From NCBI RefSeq assembly GCF_943371865.1, contig NZ_CALRWL010000013.1, positions 56,589 to 120,588 on the forward strand: 64,000 nucleotides of DNA, given 5' to 3'. The stretch is from Azorhizobium sp943371865. Lineage in GTDB: Bacteria > Pseudomonadota > Alphaproteobacteria > Rhizobiales > Xanthobacteraceae. Under the pieces are notes generated by a model. That model had not been told where the DNA came from, did no database searches, and saw only the letters and a program-made list of their open reading frames with translations. Shown in pieces: positions 26,198-35,111 of the stretch. Numbering within the stretch: position 1 is the stretch's first letter; the number at the start of each line of letters is the position of its first letter. The position numbers and the translations under genes are program-made.

Positions 26198-28489
26198 ATG
26201 GCGTCAAACATGTCGAATATATCCGAGGATTTGAAATCCGGCGCGCTTGTCTATCATCGCACGCCACGCCCTGGGAAACTGGAAATCCAGGCCACGAAGC
26301 CCCTCGGCAATCAGCGCGACCTGGCGCTGGCCTATTCTCCCGGTGTCGCCGCCGCCTGTGAAGCCATCGTCGCCGATCCGCTCCAGGCCGCCGAACTCAC
26401 CATCCGCGCCAATCTGGTGGCGGTGGTGACCAACGGCACCGCGGTGCTGGGCCTCGGCAACATCGGCCCCTTGGCGTCCAAGCCGGTGATGGAAGGCAAG
26501 GCGGTCCTGTTCAAGAAATTCGCCGGCATCGATGTGTTCGACATCGAGCTGGCCGCCACCGAGATCGACCATCTGGTGGAGACGGTGGCCGCTTTGGAGC
26601 CCACCTTCGGCGGCATCAACCTTGAGGACATCAAGGCCCCCGAATGCTTCGAGGTGGAACGCCGCCTGCGCGAGCGCATGAAGATCCCGGTGTTCCACGA
26701 CGATCAGCATGGCACCGCCATCATCGTCGCCGCCGCGGTGCGCAACGCGCTGGAAATCGGCAACCGCAAGATCGAAGACCTCAAGATCGTCGCCTCCGGG
26801 GCCGGCGCGGCGGCCATCGCCTGCCTCAACCTGCTGGTGACGCTGGGCGCCAAGCGCGAGAACATCTGGGTCTGCGACATCGAGGGCGTGGTCTATGAAG
26901 GCCGCACCACCCTCATGGACCCCTACAAGTCGGTCTATGCCCAGAAGACCGAGGCCCGCACCCTGACGGAGGTCATGGACGGCGCGCATATCTTCCTCGG
27001 CCTCTCCGCCGGCGGCGTGGTGACCAAGGACATGGTCAAGCGCATGGCGGATCGTCCGCTGATCCTGGCGCTGGCCAATCCCAATCCCGAAATCATGCCC
27101 GAGGACGCCCGCGACGCGCGCCCCGACGCCATGATCTGCACCGGCCGGTCGGACTTCCCCAACCAGGTCAACAATGTCCTGTGCTTCCCCTACATCTTCC
27201 GCGGCGCGCTGGACGTGGGCGCCACCGACATCAATGCGGAAATGAAGATGGCGGCGGTGGAGGCCATCGCGGCTTTGGCCCGCGAGACCCCCTCCGACGT
27301 GGTGGCCCGTGCCTATGGCGGCGAGACCCGCGCCTTCGGCCCGGACAGCATCATTCCCTCGCCGTTCGATCCGCGCCTGATCCTGCGCATTGCCCCCGCG
27401 GTGGCGAAAGCCGCCATGGACACCGGCATCGCCACCCGGCCGATCACCGATTTCGAGGCCTATAACGACAAGCTGGACCACTTCGTGTTCCGCTCCGGCT
27501 TCATCATGCGCCCCCTGTTCGCCCGCGCGAAGCAGGACAAGAAGCGCGTGATCTATGCGGAGGGCGAGGACGAGCGGGTGCTGCGCGCCGCCCAGGCGGT
27601 GGTGGAAGAGGGCATCGCCCGCCCCATCCTGGTGGCCCGTCCCAGCGTGCTGGAGACCCGTCTCCAGCGCTTCGGCCTCTCCATCCGGCCGGGCACGGAT
27701 TTCGACGTCATCAATCCCGAGGACGATCCGCGCTACCGCGACTTCGTGCGGGCCTATTCGGAGATTGCCGGGCGTCGCGGCATCACCCCCGATGCCGCCC
27801 GCACTTTGGTGCGCACCTCCTCCACGGTGATCTCGGCGCTGGCCGTGCGCCTGGGCGAGGCGGATGCCATGCTGTGCGGCATCGAGGGCCGCTTTGCCCG
27901 TCATCTGCGCCACGTGCGCGACATCATCGGCCTGGCGCCGGGGGTGCATGAACTGGCGGCGCTGTCGCTGCTGATCACGCCCAAGGGGAATTTCTTCCTC
28001 TGCGATACCCAGGTGCAGACCGAGCCCACCGCCTCGGACCTGGCGGAGATGACCATCCTCGCCGCCGCCCATGTGCGCCGGTTCGGCATCGAGCCGCGCA
28101 TCGCCTTGCTGTCTCACTCCAATTTCGGCAGCAACGACACCTCCTGCGCCCGCCGGGTGCGGGCGGCGCTGGAGCTGATCCTGAAGCAGGCGCCGGACCT
28201 GGAAGTGGATGGCGAGATGCAGGCGGAGACCGCGCTGCTGGAAGACATCCGCGAGCGCACCTTCCCCTATTCGCGCCTGACCGGCGTCGCCAATGTGCTG
28301 GTCATGCCCGATCTGGATGCGGCCGACATCGCCCACAACATGATCAAGGTGCTGGGCGATGCGCTCCCGGTGGGCCCCATCCTGATGGGCACCGCCAAGC
28401 CGGCGCACATCCTCGGCCCCTCGATCACCGCCCGCGGCATCGTCAACATGACGGCGGTGGCGGTGGTGGAGGCGCAGGGCACGCTCTGA
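26198..28489 (+). CDS. maeB: NADP-dependent malic enzyme with C-terminal phosphotransacetylase-like domain
   Basis: 763 residues. The malic enzyme domain (about 1-430) contains ALAYSPGVAAACEAI, the catalytic region VFHDDQHGTAIIVAAAV and the cofactor stretch IVASGAGAAAIACLNLL. The second half is a phosphate acetyl/butaryl transferase-like domain (KRVIYAEGEDERVLRAAQAV), which in MaeB is regulatory and binds acetyl-CoA. It converts malate to pyruvate with NADP reduction. The start at 26198 has GGGGGAGG directly upstream; GTG at 26177 is an alternative. A strong terminator follows 52 bases after the stop, so it is monocistronic. Confidence 0.95.
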   Translation: MASNMSNISEDLKSGALVYHRTPRPGKLEIQATKPLGNQRDLALAYSPGVAAACEAIVADPLQAAELTIRANLVAVVTNGTAVLGLGNIGPLASKPVMEGKAVLFKKFAGIDVFDIELAATEIDHLVETVAALEPTFGGINLEDIKAPECFEVERRLRERMKIPVFHDDQHGTAIIVAAAVRNALEIGNRKIEDLKIVASGAGAAAIACLNLLVTLGAKRENIWVCDIEGVVYEGRTTLMDPYKSVYAQKTEARTLTEVMDGAHIFLGLSAGGVVTKDMVKRMADRPLILALANPNPEIMPEDARDARPDAMICTGRSDFPNQVNNVLCFPYIFRGALDVGATDINAEMKMAAVEAIAALARETPSDVVARAYGGETRAFGPDSIIPSPFDPRLILRIAPAVAKAAMDTGIATRPITDFEAYNDKLDHFVFRSGFIMRPLFARAKQDKKRVIYAEGEDERVLRAAQAVVEEGIARPILVARPSVLETRLQRFGLSIRPGTDFDVINPEDDPRYRDFVRAYSEIAGRRGITPDAARTLVRTSSTVISALAVRLGEADAMLCGIEGRFARHLRHVRDIIGLAPGVHELAALSLLITPKGNFFLCDTQVQTEPTASDLAEMTILAAAHVRRFGIEPRIALLSHSNFGSNDTSCARRVRAALELILKQAPDLEVDGEMQAETALLEDIRERTFPYSRLTGVANVLVMPDLDAADIAHNMIKVLGDALPVGPILMGTAKPAHILGPSITARGIVNMTAVAVVEAQGTL

Positions 28490-28541
28490 GCGGCGCTCCG
28501 GCCTGACCGGCCGGTCGCTCTGCAAGACGAGACAGACATGG

Positions 28542-28570
28542 AAAAGGCCCGGCAGATGCCGGGCCTTTTT
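28542..28570 (+). terminator. Rho-independent terminator of maeB
   Basis: A 12-bp perfect stem (28542-28553 with 2858-28569 in register, that is bases 28558-28569) closes a 4-base loop AGAT and ends in a run of T. The A-run on the 5' side means it could also act on minus-strand transcripts. Confidence 0.85.
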
Positions 28571-28645
28571 GTTTGTGGCGGTGGCGCCATCGCGCCCGGA
28601 TCTTGAACCAAAGGCCCGGACGCTGTCGTCCGGGCCGCTGTGGCC

Positions 28646-29977
28646 TCAGCTGTGGTGGGCGCGGGCCTCGGCGTCGATGCGCGAGGCTTTCTTGGTGTCC
28701 GGCATGAACAGATACACCAGTAATGAGCAACCGATCACCGCCGTGGCGTACCAGTAGAACCAGCTCTCATGGCCGATGCTCTTGAACCACAGGGCGATAT
28801 ATTCCGCCGTGCCGCCGAACAGCGACACCGCCACCGCATAGGGCAAGCCCACGCCGGAGGCGCGGATGGCGGCGGGGAACAGTTCCGCCTTCACCACCGC
28901 ATTGATGGAGGTGTAGCCCGACACGATGAGCCACGCCCCGGCGATCAGCAGGAAGGCCACCCACGGGCCGCTCGCCTGCTGGATGGCGGTGAGTAGCGGC
29001 ACGGTGCAGAGCGTGCCCAGCACGCCGAAGCCGATCAAGAGCGGCCGGCGGCCGATGCGGTCGGACAGGGCGCCATAGAGCGGTTGCAGGCACATGGCGA
29101 AGATCAGCGAGCCGGCGCTGACCCAGGTGGTCTGGGCGTCGGTGAGGCCGGCGGAGAGCTTCAGGAATTTCTGCATGTAGGTGGTGTAGACATAGAAGGC
29201 CAGCGTGCCGCCCGCGGTGAGGCCGAACACCAGCGCCACTTCGCGGGGATGATCCATGAGCCCGCGCAGGGTGCCGGTCTTGCGGGTCTTCTTGGCCTTC
29301 TCGCGCTCGAACGCCTCGGTCTCCTGGAGATTGCGCCGCATCACCAGCGTGAACAGTGCGAGGCCCGCGCCGATGAAGAACGGAATGCGCCAGCCCCAGG
29401 CCCGCAGCTGCTCATTGGTGAGCAGGACATTCTGGAGGATCAGCAGCACCAGCAAGGCGGTGAGCTGGCCGCCGATCAGCGTCACATATTGGAACGAGGA
29501 GTAAAAGCCGCGCTCCTTGGAGGTGGCCATCTCCGAGAGATAGGTGGCGCTGGAGCCATATTCGCCGCCCAGGCTCAGGCCCTGCAACAGGCGGGCGACG
29601 AGCAGCATCACCGGGGCCAGAACGCCGATGGTGGCGTAGGTCGGGGTCAGCGCGATGATCAGCGAGCCGAAGCACATCAGCAGCACCGAGAGCATCAGCG
29701 CTTTGCGCCGGCCCAGATTGTCGCCGATATAGCCGAACACCCAGCCGCCCACCGGGCGCATGAAGAAGCCCAGAGCGAAGATGCTCGCGGTGGCCAGCAA
29801 TTCGGCCACCGGGTCTTCATTGGGAAAGAATGACTTGGCGAAATAGAGCGCGAACGCCGAATAAGCGTAGAAATCGTACCACTCGACCAGATTTCCGGCG
29901 GAGCCGATCAGGATCGCCTTGATGCGCCGGGCGCGGTCGCCCAGGCTGTCAGGGGTGGGGACTGGGGTGGGTGCCAT
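28646..29977 (-). CDS. MFS metabolite:H+ symporter (MHS family, KgtP/ProP-like)
   Basis: 443 residues with 12 predicted transmembrane helices. MHS-family signatures are NLVEWYDFYAYSAFALYFA in helix 1, FMRPVGGWVFGYIGDNLGRR as loop 2-3, and ARLLQGLSLGGEYGSSATYL in helix 4. The second-half loop is GALSDRIGRRPLL. Members import dicarboxylates, tricarboxylates, betaine or shikimate with protons; KgtP-type alpha-ketoglutarate uptake is the best guess but not proven. The start at 29977 has GGAGG ten bases upstream. It is convergent with maeB, and no catabolic gene is attached. Confidence 0.9.
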   Translation of the reverse strand: MAPTPVPTPDSLGDRARRIKAILIGSAGNLVEWYDFYAYSAFALYFAKSFFPNEDPVAELLATASIFALGFFMRPVGGWVFGYIGDNLGRRKALMLSVLLMCFGSLIIALTPTYATIGVLAPVMLLVARLLQGLSLGGEYGSSATYLSEMATSKERGFYSSFQYVTLIGGQLTALLVLLILQNVLLTNEQLRAWGWRIPFFIGAGLALFTLVMRRNLQETEAFEREKAKKTRKTGTLRGLMDHPREVALVFGLTAGGTLAFYVYTTYMQKFLKLSAGLTDAQTTWVSAGSLIFAMCLQPLYGALSDRIGRRPLLIGFGVLGTLCTVPLLTAIQQASGPWVAFLLIAGAWLIVSGYTSINAVVKAELFPAAIRASGVGLPYAVAVSLFGGTAEYIALWFKSIGHESWFYWYATAVIGCSLLVYLFMPDTKKASRIDAEARAHHS

Positions 29978-30159
29978 GGTGTTCACGCCTCCGTCGTGCG
30001 CACCGCACAGACTGAAGCGCTGGTGCCGCCTGAGGCGGTGCCTGCACGGTGCAGGCGTCAACGCTTTGGGGGCGCACCGTCGGCCCTTAACGCGCGGCGC
30101 GCCGCACGGCAATCCTGCTCTAGGCCCATGTCCCTGGGGAAGATTTGGCTCACCAAAGG

Positions 30160-31428
30160 TCAGCTGTTCCAGCGTTTGGGGCGATAGAAGGTGTGCACGC
30201 CGATGCGGTCCAGCTTGCGCATCTCGCGCACCCAGGAGGGATGCACCCAATAAGCATGATAATGGGTGGCGCGGCCCACGCTCTCCAGCCACAACTTGCC
30301 GTCCAGCATGTCGGCGGAAATCTGCTTGGCCTGCACCCACATGTCCGGCTCGCGGATCACATCCTTGACGTTGTCGCAGGCGAAGGTGAACTGGCAGGCC
30401 AGATGCCGATGGGCGTTCTGGTACACCGCCTTGCACACGTCATTGGGATAATAGCCCGAGAACACCCGGTTCAGCACCACCTGCGCCACCGCAATCTGGC
30501 CGCGCTTGGCTTCGCCGCGGCTTTCGAAATAGACCGCCTCCGCCAGGCATTTCTCCGCCCGCGCCCGCGCCGGCCCTTCCAGGCCCAGGCGCTCGGCGAA
30601 GGTGGGGCCGCCGAGGCGACCGGGCGTGGCCAGATCATCCCGGCGGCTCATGGGCGGGGCGGAGACCGGCACCGGCACCAGGTTGGCGGGCATGGAGAGG
30701 GCGCTGTGCTCGAACGGCTGCGCCGGGAATTGCTGCGGATCGGTGCCGAAGATCACCGCCGCATCGCGATAGAGCGGCCCGTCCTCGCCCTCGCTTTCGG
30801 TGCCCAGATCCGCCCAGCCCTGGTCGTCCTTGGTCACCGGGAACAGCGCGTCGCTGCCGATGCCGCCGCCGGTCGGGGCGTGCGCCACCTGGGGGCCGAA
30901 CTCGTCCGGCCCGTCATCGTCGGCGGAAAGCTCGGCCTCCTCCAGATTGGGCAGCGACAGCAGGCTGTCCAGCGCCAGTTCCAGATAGACCCCGCCGGCG
31001 GGCGGCGGGCCGAAGATGGGCGGCAGGTCCGCATCCGCATCCAGCGCCGGGCCTTGTCCGGTGCGGGCATCGGGCGGCGCGAGAACCAGGGGCGGCGGGT
31101 AGCTGTAGGTGTCTTCGCTGGGGGCGGACACCGGGATTGCGCCGGGCGTCTCCGCCAGGGTGAAGCCGAGCCCCGCGCCCAAGGCGGGCGGCAGATCGAG
31201 GGTGGCCACCTTGAGCGCTTTCAGCGGGCCGCTCAGCAAGAGAGACGGCCCGAGGTCATTGAAGGTATGCGACAGCATGGCGTCGGACGGCAGCGACTGG
31301 CCCAGCGCCGGCGACAGGGAGAGCATCAGCGGCACGGTGAACACCCAGGGCCGCAGGCGACTCCTGCCCCGTCCGCGGTCCGCCCGTCCACCGTTCGCCT
31401 GTGCCTGGCTGCCGCGCCGTCCCGCCAT
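30160..31428 (-). CDS. SleB-like cell wall hydrolase
   Basis: 422 residues. A basic N-terminus and one hydrophobic segment (PWVFTVPLMLSLSPALGQS, about 29-47) form a signal peptide or anchor. A long Pro/Asp/Ala-rich linker runs to about residue 270. The C-terminal ~135 residues are a Hydrolase_2 (SleB) domain: CLAEAVYFESRGEAKRGQIA with catalytic Glu, then VVLNRVFSGYYPNDVCKAVY. SleB enzymes are lytic transglycosylases that act on peptidoglycan; in alphaproteobacteria they are expected to remodel the wall, not germinate spores. The start at 31428 is chosen for GGAG just upstream; a TTG at 31482 would extend it. Confidence 0.88.
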   Translation of the reverse strand: MAGRRGSQAQANGGRADRGRGRSRLRPWVFTVPLMLSLSPALGQSLPSDAMLSHTFNDLGPSLLLSGPLKALKVATLDLPPALGAGLGFTLAETPGAIPVSAPSEDTYSYPPPLVLAPPDARTGQGPALDADADLPPIFGPPPAGGVYLELALDSLLSLPNLEEAELSADDDGPDEFGPQVAHAPTGGGIGSDALFPVTKDDQGWADLGTESEGEDGPLYRDAAVIFGTDPQQFPAQPFEHSALSMPANLVPVPVSAPPMSRRDDLATPGRLGGPTFAERLGLEGPARARAEKCLAEAVYFESRGEAKRGQIAVAQVVLNRVFSGYYPNDVCKAVYQNAHRHLACQFTFACDNVKDVIREPDMWVQAKQISADMLDGKLWLESVGRATHYHAYWVHPSWVREMRKLDRIGVHTFYRPKRWNS

Positions 31429-31495
31429 GTCTCCGCCCCGGTTTGCACCTGACCGGCGAGGAGCCGGCTGCGGAGACGACAATGAATAATCAACC

Positions 31496-32431
31496 TTACC
31501 CGCCCGTTAAGCATGCGGCGATTGCCGCCTCCCGGTGGAACGGCCCGCCCGTCACCGCGGGCAGGGCACGCATGCGCTTCAGCCCCTCGGTGCCGAAGCG
31601 CACCTTCACCGCTTCCTCCACCCAGCGGGCCTCCTGGGCGGTGCGTTGGGCGGCGCGGCGCCCCTCGGCCGCCAGATAGGCCGCATGGGCCGTGGTGGCG
31701 GCGCTGAAGTCCTCCAGCCCCTCGCCGGAGGCGGCGGAGAGGCGGATGACCGGAACGGTCCAGGTGCCGGCGCCCCCCGCCAGGGACAAGGCGCCGGAGA
31801 CGTCGGAGGCGGCGCGCCGGGCCATGTCGGCCATGTCCGCCTTGGTGACGACGATGATGTCCGGCAGTTCCATCACGCCCGCTTTCATGAATTGCAGGCT
31901 GTCGCCGGAGGCGGGCTGGATGCACAGCACCACCGTATCGGCCACCAGGCCGATATCCGCTTCCGACTGGCCCACCCCCACGGTCTCCACGATCAGCAGG
32001 TCGAATACCGCGCGCAGCAGCACGGCGGCGGCCACCGCATCGTCGGAGAGGCCGCCCAGCCGGTCGCGCGCCGCCATGGAGCGCACGAACACGCCGCGGT
32101 CCTCGGGATCGGTCTGGATCCGGGCGCGATCGCCCAGCAGCGCGCCGCCGGTGCGCCGGGAGGAGGGGTCCACCGCCAGCACCGCCACGGTCTGGCCGGC
32201 GGCGCGGGCGCGCTGCACCAGCACGTTGGTGAGGGTGGACTTGCCGACGCCGGGCGGGCCGGTGAGGCCGAGCACATGGGCCTTGGCCGCGCGCGCCGCC
32301 TCATCCAGCAGGGCCACGAGGGCGGGCGTGCCGCGTTGGGTCTCGACCGCGGACAAAGCGGAAGCCACCAGCCGCTTGCCGCCGCCACGCAGATCGCCAA
32401 GAGAAGGAAGGGGAGGGCGCACACGCATCAT
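31496..32431 (-). CDS. meaB: MeaB/ArgK-type G3E GTPase (methylmalonyl-CoA mutase chaperone)
   Basis: 311 residues. The P-loop GLTGPPGVGKSTLTNVLV is at about 54-71, the metal/switch segment AVDPSSRRTGGALLGDR follows, then DLLIVETVGVGQSE and the base-recognition VVTKADM. MeaB proteins protect and load the adenosylcobalamin-dependent methylmalonyl-CoA mutase. No mutase gene lies in this window, so the partner must be elsewhere. It starts at 32431 (ATGATG) and is followed 67 bases later by the SleB gene on the same strand. A possible leader peptide and terminator precede it, suggesting attenuation. Confidence 0.92.
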   Translation of the reverse strand: MMRVRPPLPSLGDLRGGGKRLVASALSAVETQRGTPALVALLDEAARAAKAHVLGLTGPPGVGKSTLTNVLVQRARAAGQTVAVLAVDPSSRRTGGALLGDRARIQTDPEDRGVFVRSMAARDRLGGLSDDAVAAAVLLRAVFDLLIVETVGVGQSEADIGLVADTVVLCIQPASGDSLQFMKAGVMELPDIIVVTKADMADMARRAASDVSGALSLAGGAGTWTVPVIRLSAASGEGLEDFSAATTAHAAYLAAEGRRAAQRTAQEARWVEEAVKVRFGTEGLKRMRALPAVTGGPFHREAAIAACLTGG

Positions 32432-32504
32432 GGCGCCAATCTAGAGCAGGCCGAGGGAAAAAGAAGGGGGCCTGGGACCGACTGTTTGCGGTCCTGAAAC
32501 GGAA

Positions 32505-32532
32505 AAAGGCGTCGGCTTGCGCCGACGCCTTT
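32505..32532 (-). terminator. Terminator-like hairpin upstream of meaB (possible attenuator)
   Basis: A 12-bp perfect stem (32505-32516 with 32521-32532) has a 4-base loop. On the minus strand it is followed by TTTTTCC. It lies 73 bases before the meaB start and 35 bases after a candidate 24-codon frame. It either ends an upstream minus-strand transcript or acts as a regulated attenuator of meaB. Confidence 0.7.
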
Positions 32533-32567
32533 CCACTGACCGGACCCGTGCGGGGGAACGAAACCGA

Positions 32568-32642
32568 TCAATAGCTCACCGGCATGACCCCGGAGACCCG
32601 TGGCCCTGCCCGTTGGGATCGCGATCGCAGACCGACCGCCAT
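32568..32642 (-). CDS. Candidate 24-residue leader peptide ahead of meaB
   Basis: An ATG at 32642 opens a 24-codon frame with a very basic first half and the ending SGVMPVSY. It contains the tetrapeptide RAGP (residues 12-15), which is also found in ribosome-arrest peptides such as SecM. The ribosome site is weak. Position is the main argument: peptide, then an intrinsic terminator, then meaB, all on one strand. A different frame on the same strand (32576-32764, 62 codons) covers much of the region and cannot be excluded. Confidence 0.3.
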   Translation of the reverse strand: MAVGLRSRSQRAGPRVSGVMPVSY

Positions 32643-33119
32643 TCCAATTCTCTCGTGCGGGAGGCTGCCTGACATACGTCTGCGATCTTCATCGCGCCGG
32701 TACGCCCCGAACTCTCCTGCATGCGCCACAGACGGCGCTGAAATTCTCCCGACACATGCGCCATGGGACCGCCGCGGCGCCTTCGTCTTCAGATCGGACG
32801 CGGTCGCCTCATACCGGCGCCCCCGTCGAACTCATGAAACCGATGTATCAAAGCGAAGATGAACGTCAGATGAGCGTGTGCCTCAGGGAAGGTTCACGGA
32901 AGGTATTTTTTTACGTCAAAACGGTATCCTGGTGGAGTTTATCTGCCTTTGGATCCACTTTAATGCTGCGCTGCACGCGGACCTGCCATGCTGCTGTCCC
33001 TTTATCCGCGGGCTGCGGCGCGAGGGCCGGGGGTGAACCCCCGCGAGGGCCCAGCGCGGCAGATTGCTTGCGCGGGCAGCGGCACTTGGGCACCCTGGGG
33101 CCAGAATGGAGCCTGACGC
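32643..33119. other. Intergenic region between the meaB leader and the rhodanese gene
   Basis: Roughly 480 bases without a convincing gene. Frames on both strands lack ribosome sites and family features. It contains a locally AT-rich patch (about 32890-32970, with seven consecutive T near 32908), which may hold the rhodanese promoter, and a long hairpin at 33013-33062. Confidence 0.5.
33013..33062 (+). other. Long stable hairpin upstream of the rhodanese gene
   Basis: Pairing blocks: 33013-33016 with 33059-33062, 33018-33021 with 33054-33057, 33024-33028 with 33048-33052, and 33029-33033 with 33038-33042, closed by a TGAA loop. That gives 18 base pairs with a 5-base bulge. No T-run follows, so it is not a terminator. 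It may be a structured 5' leader or part of a small RNA. Confidence 0.4.
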
Positions 33120-33461
33120 ATGAGTGAAATGAATCCCTTCGGTGGCCGCGTGGTGCACCTTTCCCCCGCAGAGGTGAAGGCCGGCATGGCCGATGGCACC
33201 ATCCTGCTGGTGGATGTGCGTGAGCCGAACGAAACCACGGCCGAGCGCATTCCCGGCTCGGTGCTGGCGCCGCTGCAATCCTTCGATCCTGCCGCATTGC
33301 CCGACCCCGCCGGCCGCCGGCTGGTGTTTTCCTGCCGCTCCGGCCAGCGCTCGCAAAAGGCGCTGTCCTTGGCTCAGGCCGCGGGCCTGGATTATGAGGA
33401 GCACATGGCCGGCGGCATTCTGGGCTGGAAGGACGCCGGCTTCGCCACCGAAGCGGGTTAA
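33120..33461 (+). CDS. Single-domain rhodanese-like sulfurtransferase
   Basis: 113 residues. Cys72 in the active-site loop CRSGQRSQ is the sulfur-carrying residue, preceded by RRLVFSC and followed by GGILGWKDAGF, the normal end of the fold. LLVDVREPNE is the conserved CH2A-like motif. There is no signal peptide, so it is cytosolic. The family transfers persulfide sulfur; GlpE-like single-domain members use thiosulfate in vitro. The start at 33120 follows GGAGCCTGACGC. It ends 82 bases before the convergent sensor kinase. Confidence 0.88.
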   Translation: MSEMNPFGGRVVHLSPAEVKAGMADGTILLVDVREPNETTAERIPGSVLAPLQSFDPAALPDPAGRRLVFSCRSGQRSQKALSLAQAAGLDYEEHMAGGILGWKDAGFATEAG

Positions 33462-33543
33462 GCCACGTTCCTTATCGGTCGCGCACGGGCCGGGGCGGTC
33501 ACCACGTCCCGGTCATGCCTGGTGGAGGGCGGCGGCGCCGCCC

Positions 33544-34674
33544 TTACAAACCGAAGGCGGGTGTCGCCTGCGCCGGGAAGGTCACTCTGACGCTGGTGCC
33601 CTTGGGGCGCTCGGGGAATTCCAGCACCGCGCCCAGCTTGGCGGCCATGGCCCGCACGATGCGGTTGCCGAGCCCGGTGGAGAGCGCGATTCCGCCCGGC
33701 GGCAGGCCGACGCCCGCATCCTCCACCCACAAGGCAATCTGCTCGCCCCGGGTCTCCAGGGCCACGTGCACCGGCCCCTTGCCGCCGGGATAGGCGTATT
33801 TCGAGGCGTTGATCACCAGTTCGGTGACGATCACCCCCAAAGCCACCGCCCGATCGGGATCGATCTCCAGCGGGTCGATGGCCAGCGAGAGGTCGATGCC
33901 CACCTCGCCGTGCTGGGCGGAAATCTGCAAATCCTCCAGCAGGGCGCCCAGATACTGATCCACCGCCACCGTGGTCACCTGGTCGGAGGTGTAGAGGCGC
34001 CGATGCACCTGCGCCACCGCGGCCACGCGGCCGCGGGCATTGCTCAGCGCATCCTGGACTTCGGCATTCTCGGTGGCGCCGGCCTGCAGATGCAGCAGCG
34101 ACATGATGATCTGCAGCGAATTGCCGACGCGGTGGTTCATTTCGCGTAGCAGCAGCGCGCGCTCGGCGGCCAGTGCCTCGAAGCGGTCGCGCGCGGCGCG
34201 GATTTCCGCTTCCGCTTGCTCATGGGCGCGGCGCATCTTCACCTGCTCCAGCGCCCCGTCGATGGCGGAGGACAAAAGCTCGATGAAGTCGCCATGGACC
34301 TCCTTGACCACATAGTCCGCGGCGCCCGCCTTGAGGGCTGCCACCGCGACCCGGCTTTCCTGGGTTCCGGTCACATAGACCACCGGCGGGGGCGCGGCGA
34401 GGGCGCGGATGGCGGCCAGGGTCTGCAAGCCGTCCTGGCCCGGCATGTAGTGATCCAGGGCCACCACATCCACCTCGCCCAGCGCGATGCGCGCCAGGCC
34501 GTCGGGGCCGGAGGTGGCGATGTCCACCCCATAGCCCAGGCGGCCGAGCTGGCGCTGCACCAGCCGGCACAGGCCGGGGTCATCATCAATATAGAGAACC
34601 CGCACGCCTGGGGCAGGCGCTGCGGGCACGGCGGCCATTGTGCTGTGGTCCTCGACACGGGCCGGATCGGGCAT
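33544..34674 (-). CDS. Hybrid protein: receiver domain plus HisKA_2-type histidine kinase
   Basis: 376 residues. The N-terminal receiver has YIDDD and phospho-acceptor Asp74 in LDHYMPGQDG. A short coiled region (about 140-172) leads to a HisKA_2 dimerisation box with His181 (REMNHRVGNSLQII), and a HATPase_c domain contains the N-box ELVINASKYA. There is no membrane segment. The design (receiver before kinase) fits an output kinase switched by the receiver, as in alphaproteobacterial general-stress circuits, although no PhyR or NepR gene is nearby. Its ATG shares one base with the preceding response regulator stop (TGATG); a GTG at 34677 is also possible. Confidence 0.88.
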   Translation of the reverse strand: MPDPARVEDHSTMAAVPAAPAPGVRVLYIDDDPGLCRLVQRQLGRLGYGVDIATSGPDGLARIALGEVDVVALDHYMPGQDGLQTLAAIRALAAPPPVVYVTGTQESRVAVAALKAGAADYVVKEVHGDFIELLSSAIDGALEQVKMRRAHEQAEAEIRAARDRFEALAAERALLLREMNHRVGNSLQIIMSLLHLQAGATENAEVQDALSNARGRVAAVAQVHRRLYTSDQVTTVAVDQYLGALLEDLQISAQHGEVGIDLSLAIDPLEIDPDRAVALGVIVTELVINASKYAYPGGKGPVHVALETRGEQIALWVEDAGVGLPPGGIALSTGLGNRIVRAMAAKLGAVLEFPERPKGTSVRVTFPAQATPAFGL

Positions 34675-35111
34675 CACTTGGCCTCGGGCACCTGGATGAC
34701 GGAGAAGAACAGGCCCAACTGCCGGACGGCGTGGGAGAAGTTCTCGTAATTCACGGGCTTGGTCACATAGACATTGGCGCCCAGATCATAGCAGCGCTGG
34801 ATTTCCACCTTGTCGTCGGTGGTGGTGAGCACCACCACGGGCGAGCGCTTGAGATGCTCATTCTCCTTGATGCGCTTGAGGATGTTCACGCCGGTGGTGT
34901 CGGGCAGGTTGAGATCCAGCAGCACCAGCAGGGCCTTGCCGGCATTCACCGCGCCGGTTCCGTCGGGGCCGAACAGATAGGCGATCGCACTGGTGCCGTC
35001 GGTGAACGGCTTGATCTCATTGAGCACGCCGGCGCGCCGGATGTTCTTCTCGATCAGCCGGGCATGGCCGGCATCGTCCTCGATCATGATGATGGTTACG
35101 TGCTCAGCCAT
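34674..35111 (-). CDS. Single-domain response regulator (Rcp1/CheY-like)
   Basis: 145 residues. Receiver features are the acidic pair in IEDDAGHARLI (residues 10-20), Asp66 in LLDLNLPDTTG as phospho-acceptor, the Thr of VVLTTTDD, and the Lys of YVTKPV. There is no output domain. The Rcp1-like group is typically phosphorylated by a partner kinase encoded next door. It overlaps the upstream sensor kinase by 16 bases and the downstream receiver-kinase by one base, so the three are translationally coupled. Confidence 0.92.
   Translation of the reverse strand: MAEHVTIIMIEDDAGHARLIEKNIRRAGVLNEIKPFTDGTSAIAYLFGPDGTGAVNAGKALLVLLDLNLPDTTGVNILKRIKENEHLKRSPVVVLTTTDDKVEIQRCYDLGANVYVTKPVNYENFSHAVRQLGLFFSVIQVPEAK

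Noticed and set aside
32568..32642. Claim that the 24-residue peptide is a ribosome-arrest peptide because of RAGP
   Set aside because: Only four residues match, and only eleven residues precede the motif; kept as an attenuation candidate, not as an arrest peptide.
32600..33127. 175-codon plus-strand frame before the rhodanese gene
   Set aside because: Runs through the AT-rich patch and hairpin into the rhodanese start, with no ribosome site and no protein-like pattern.
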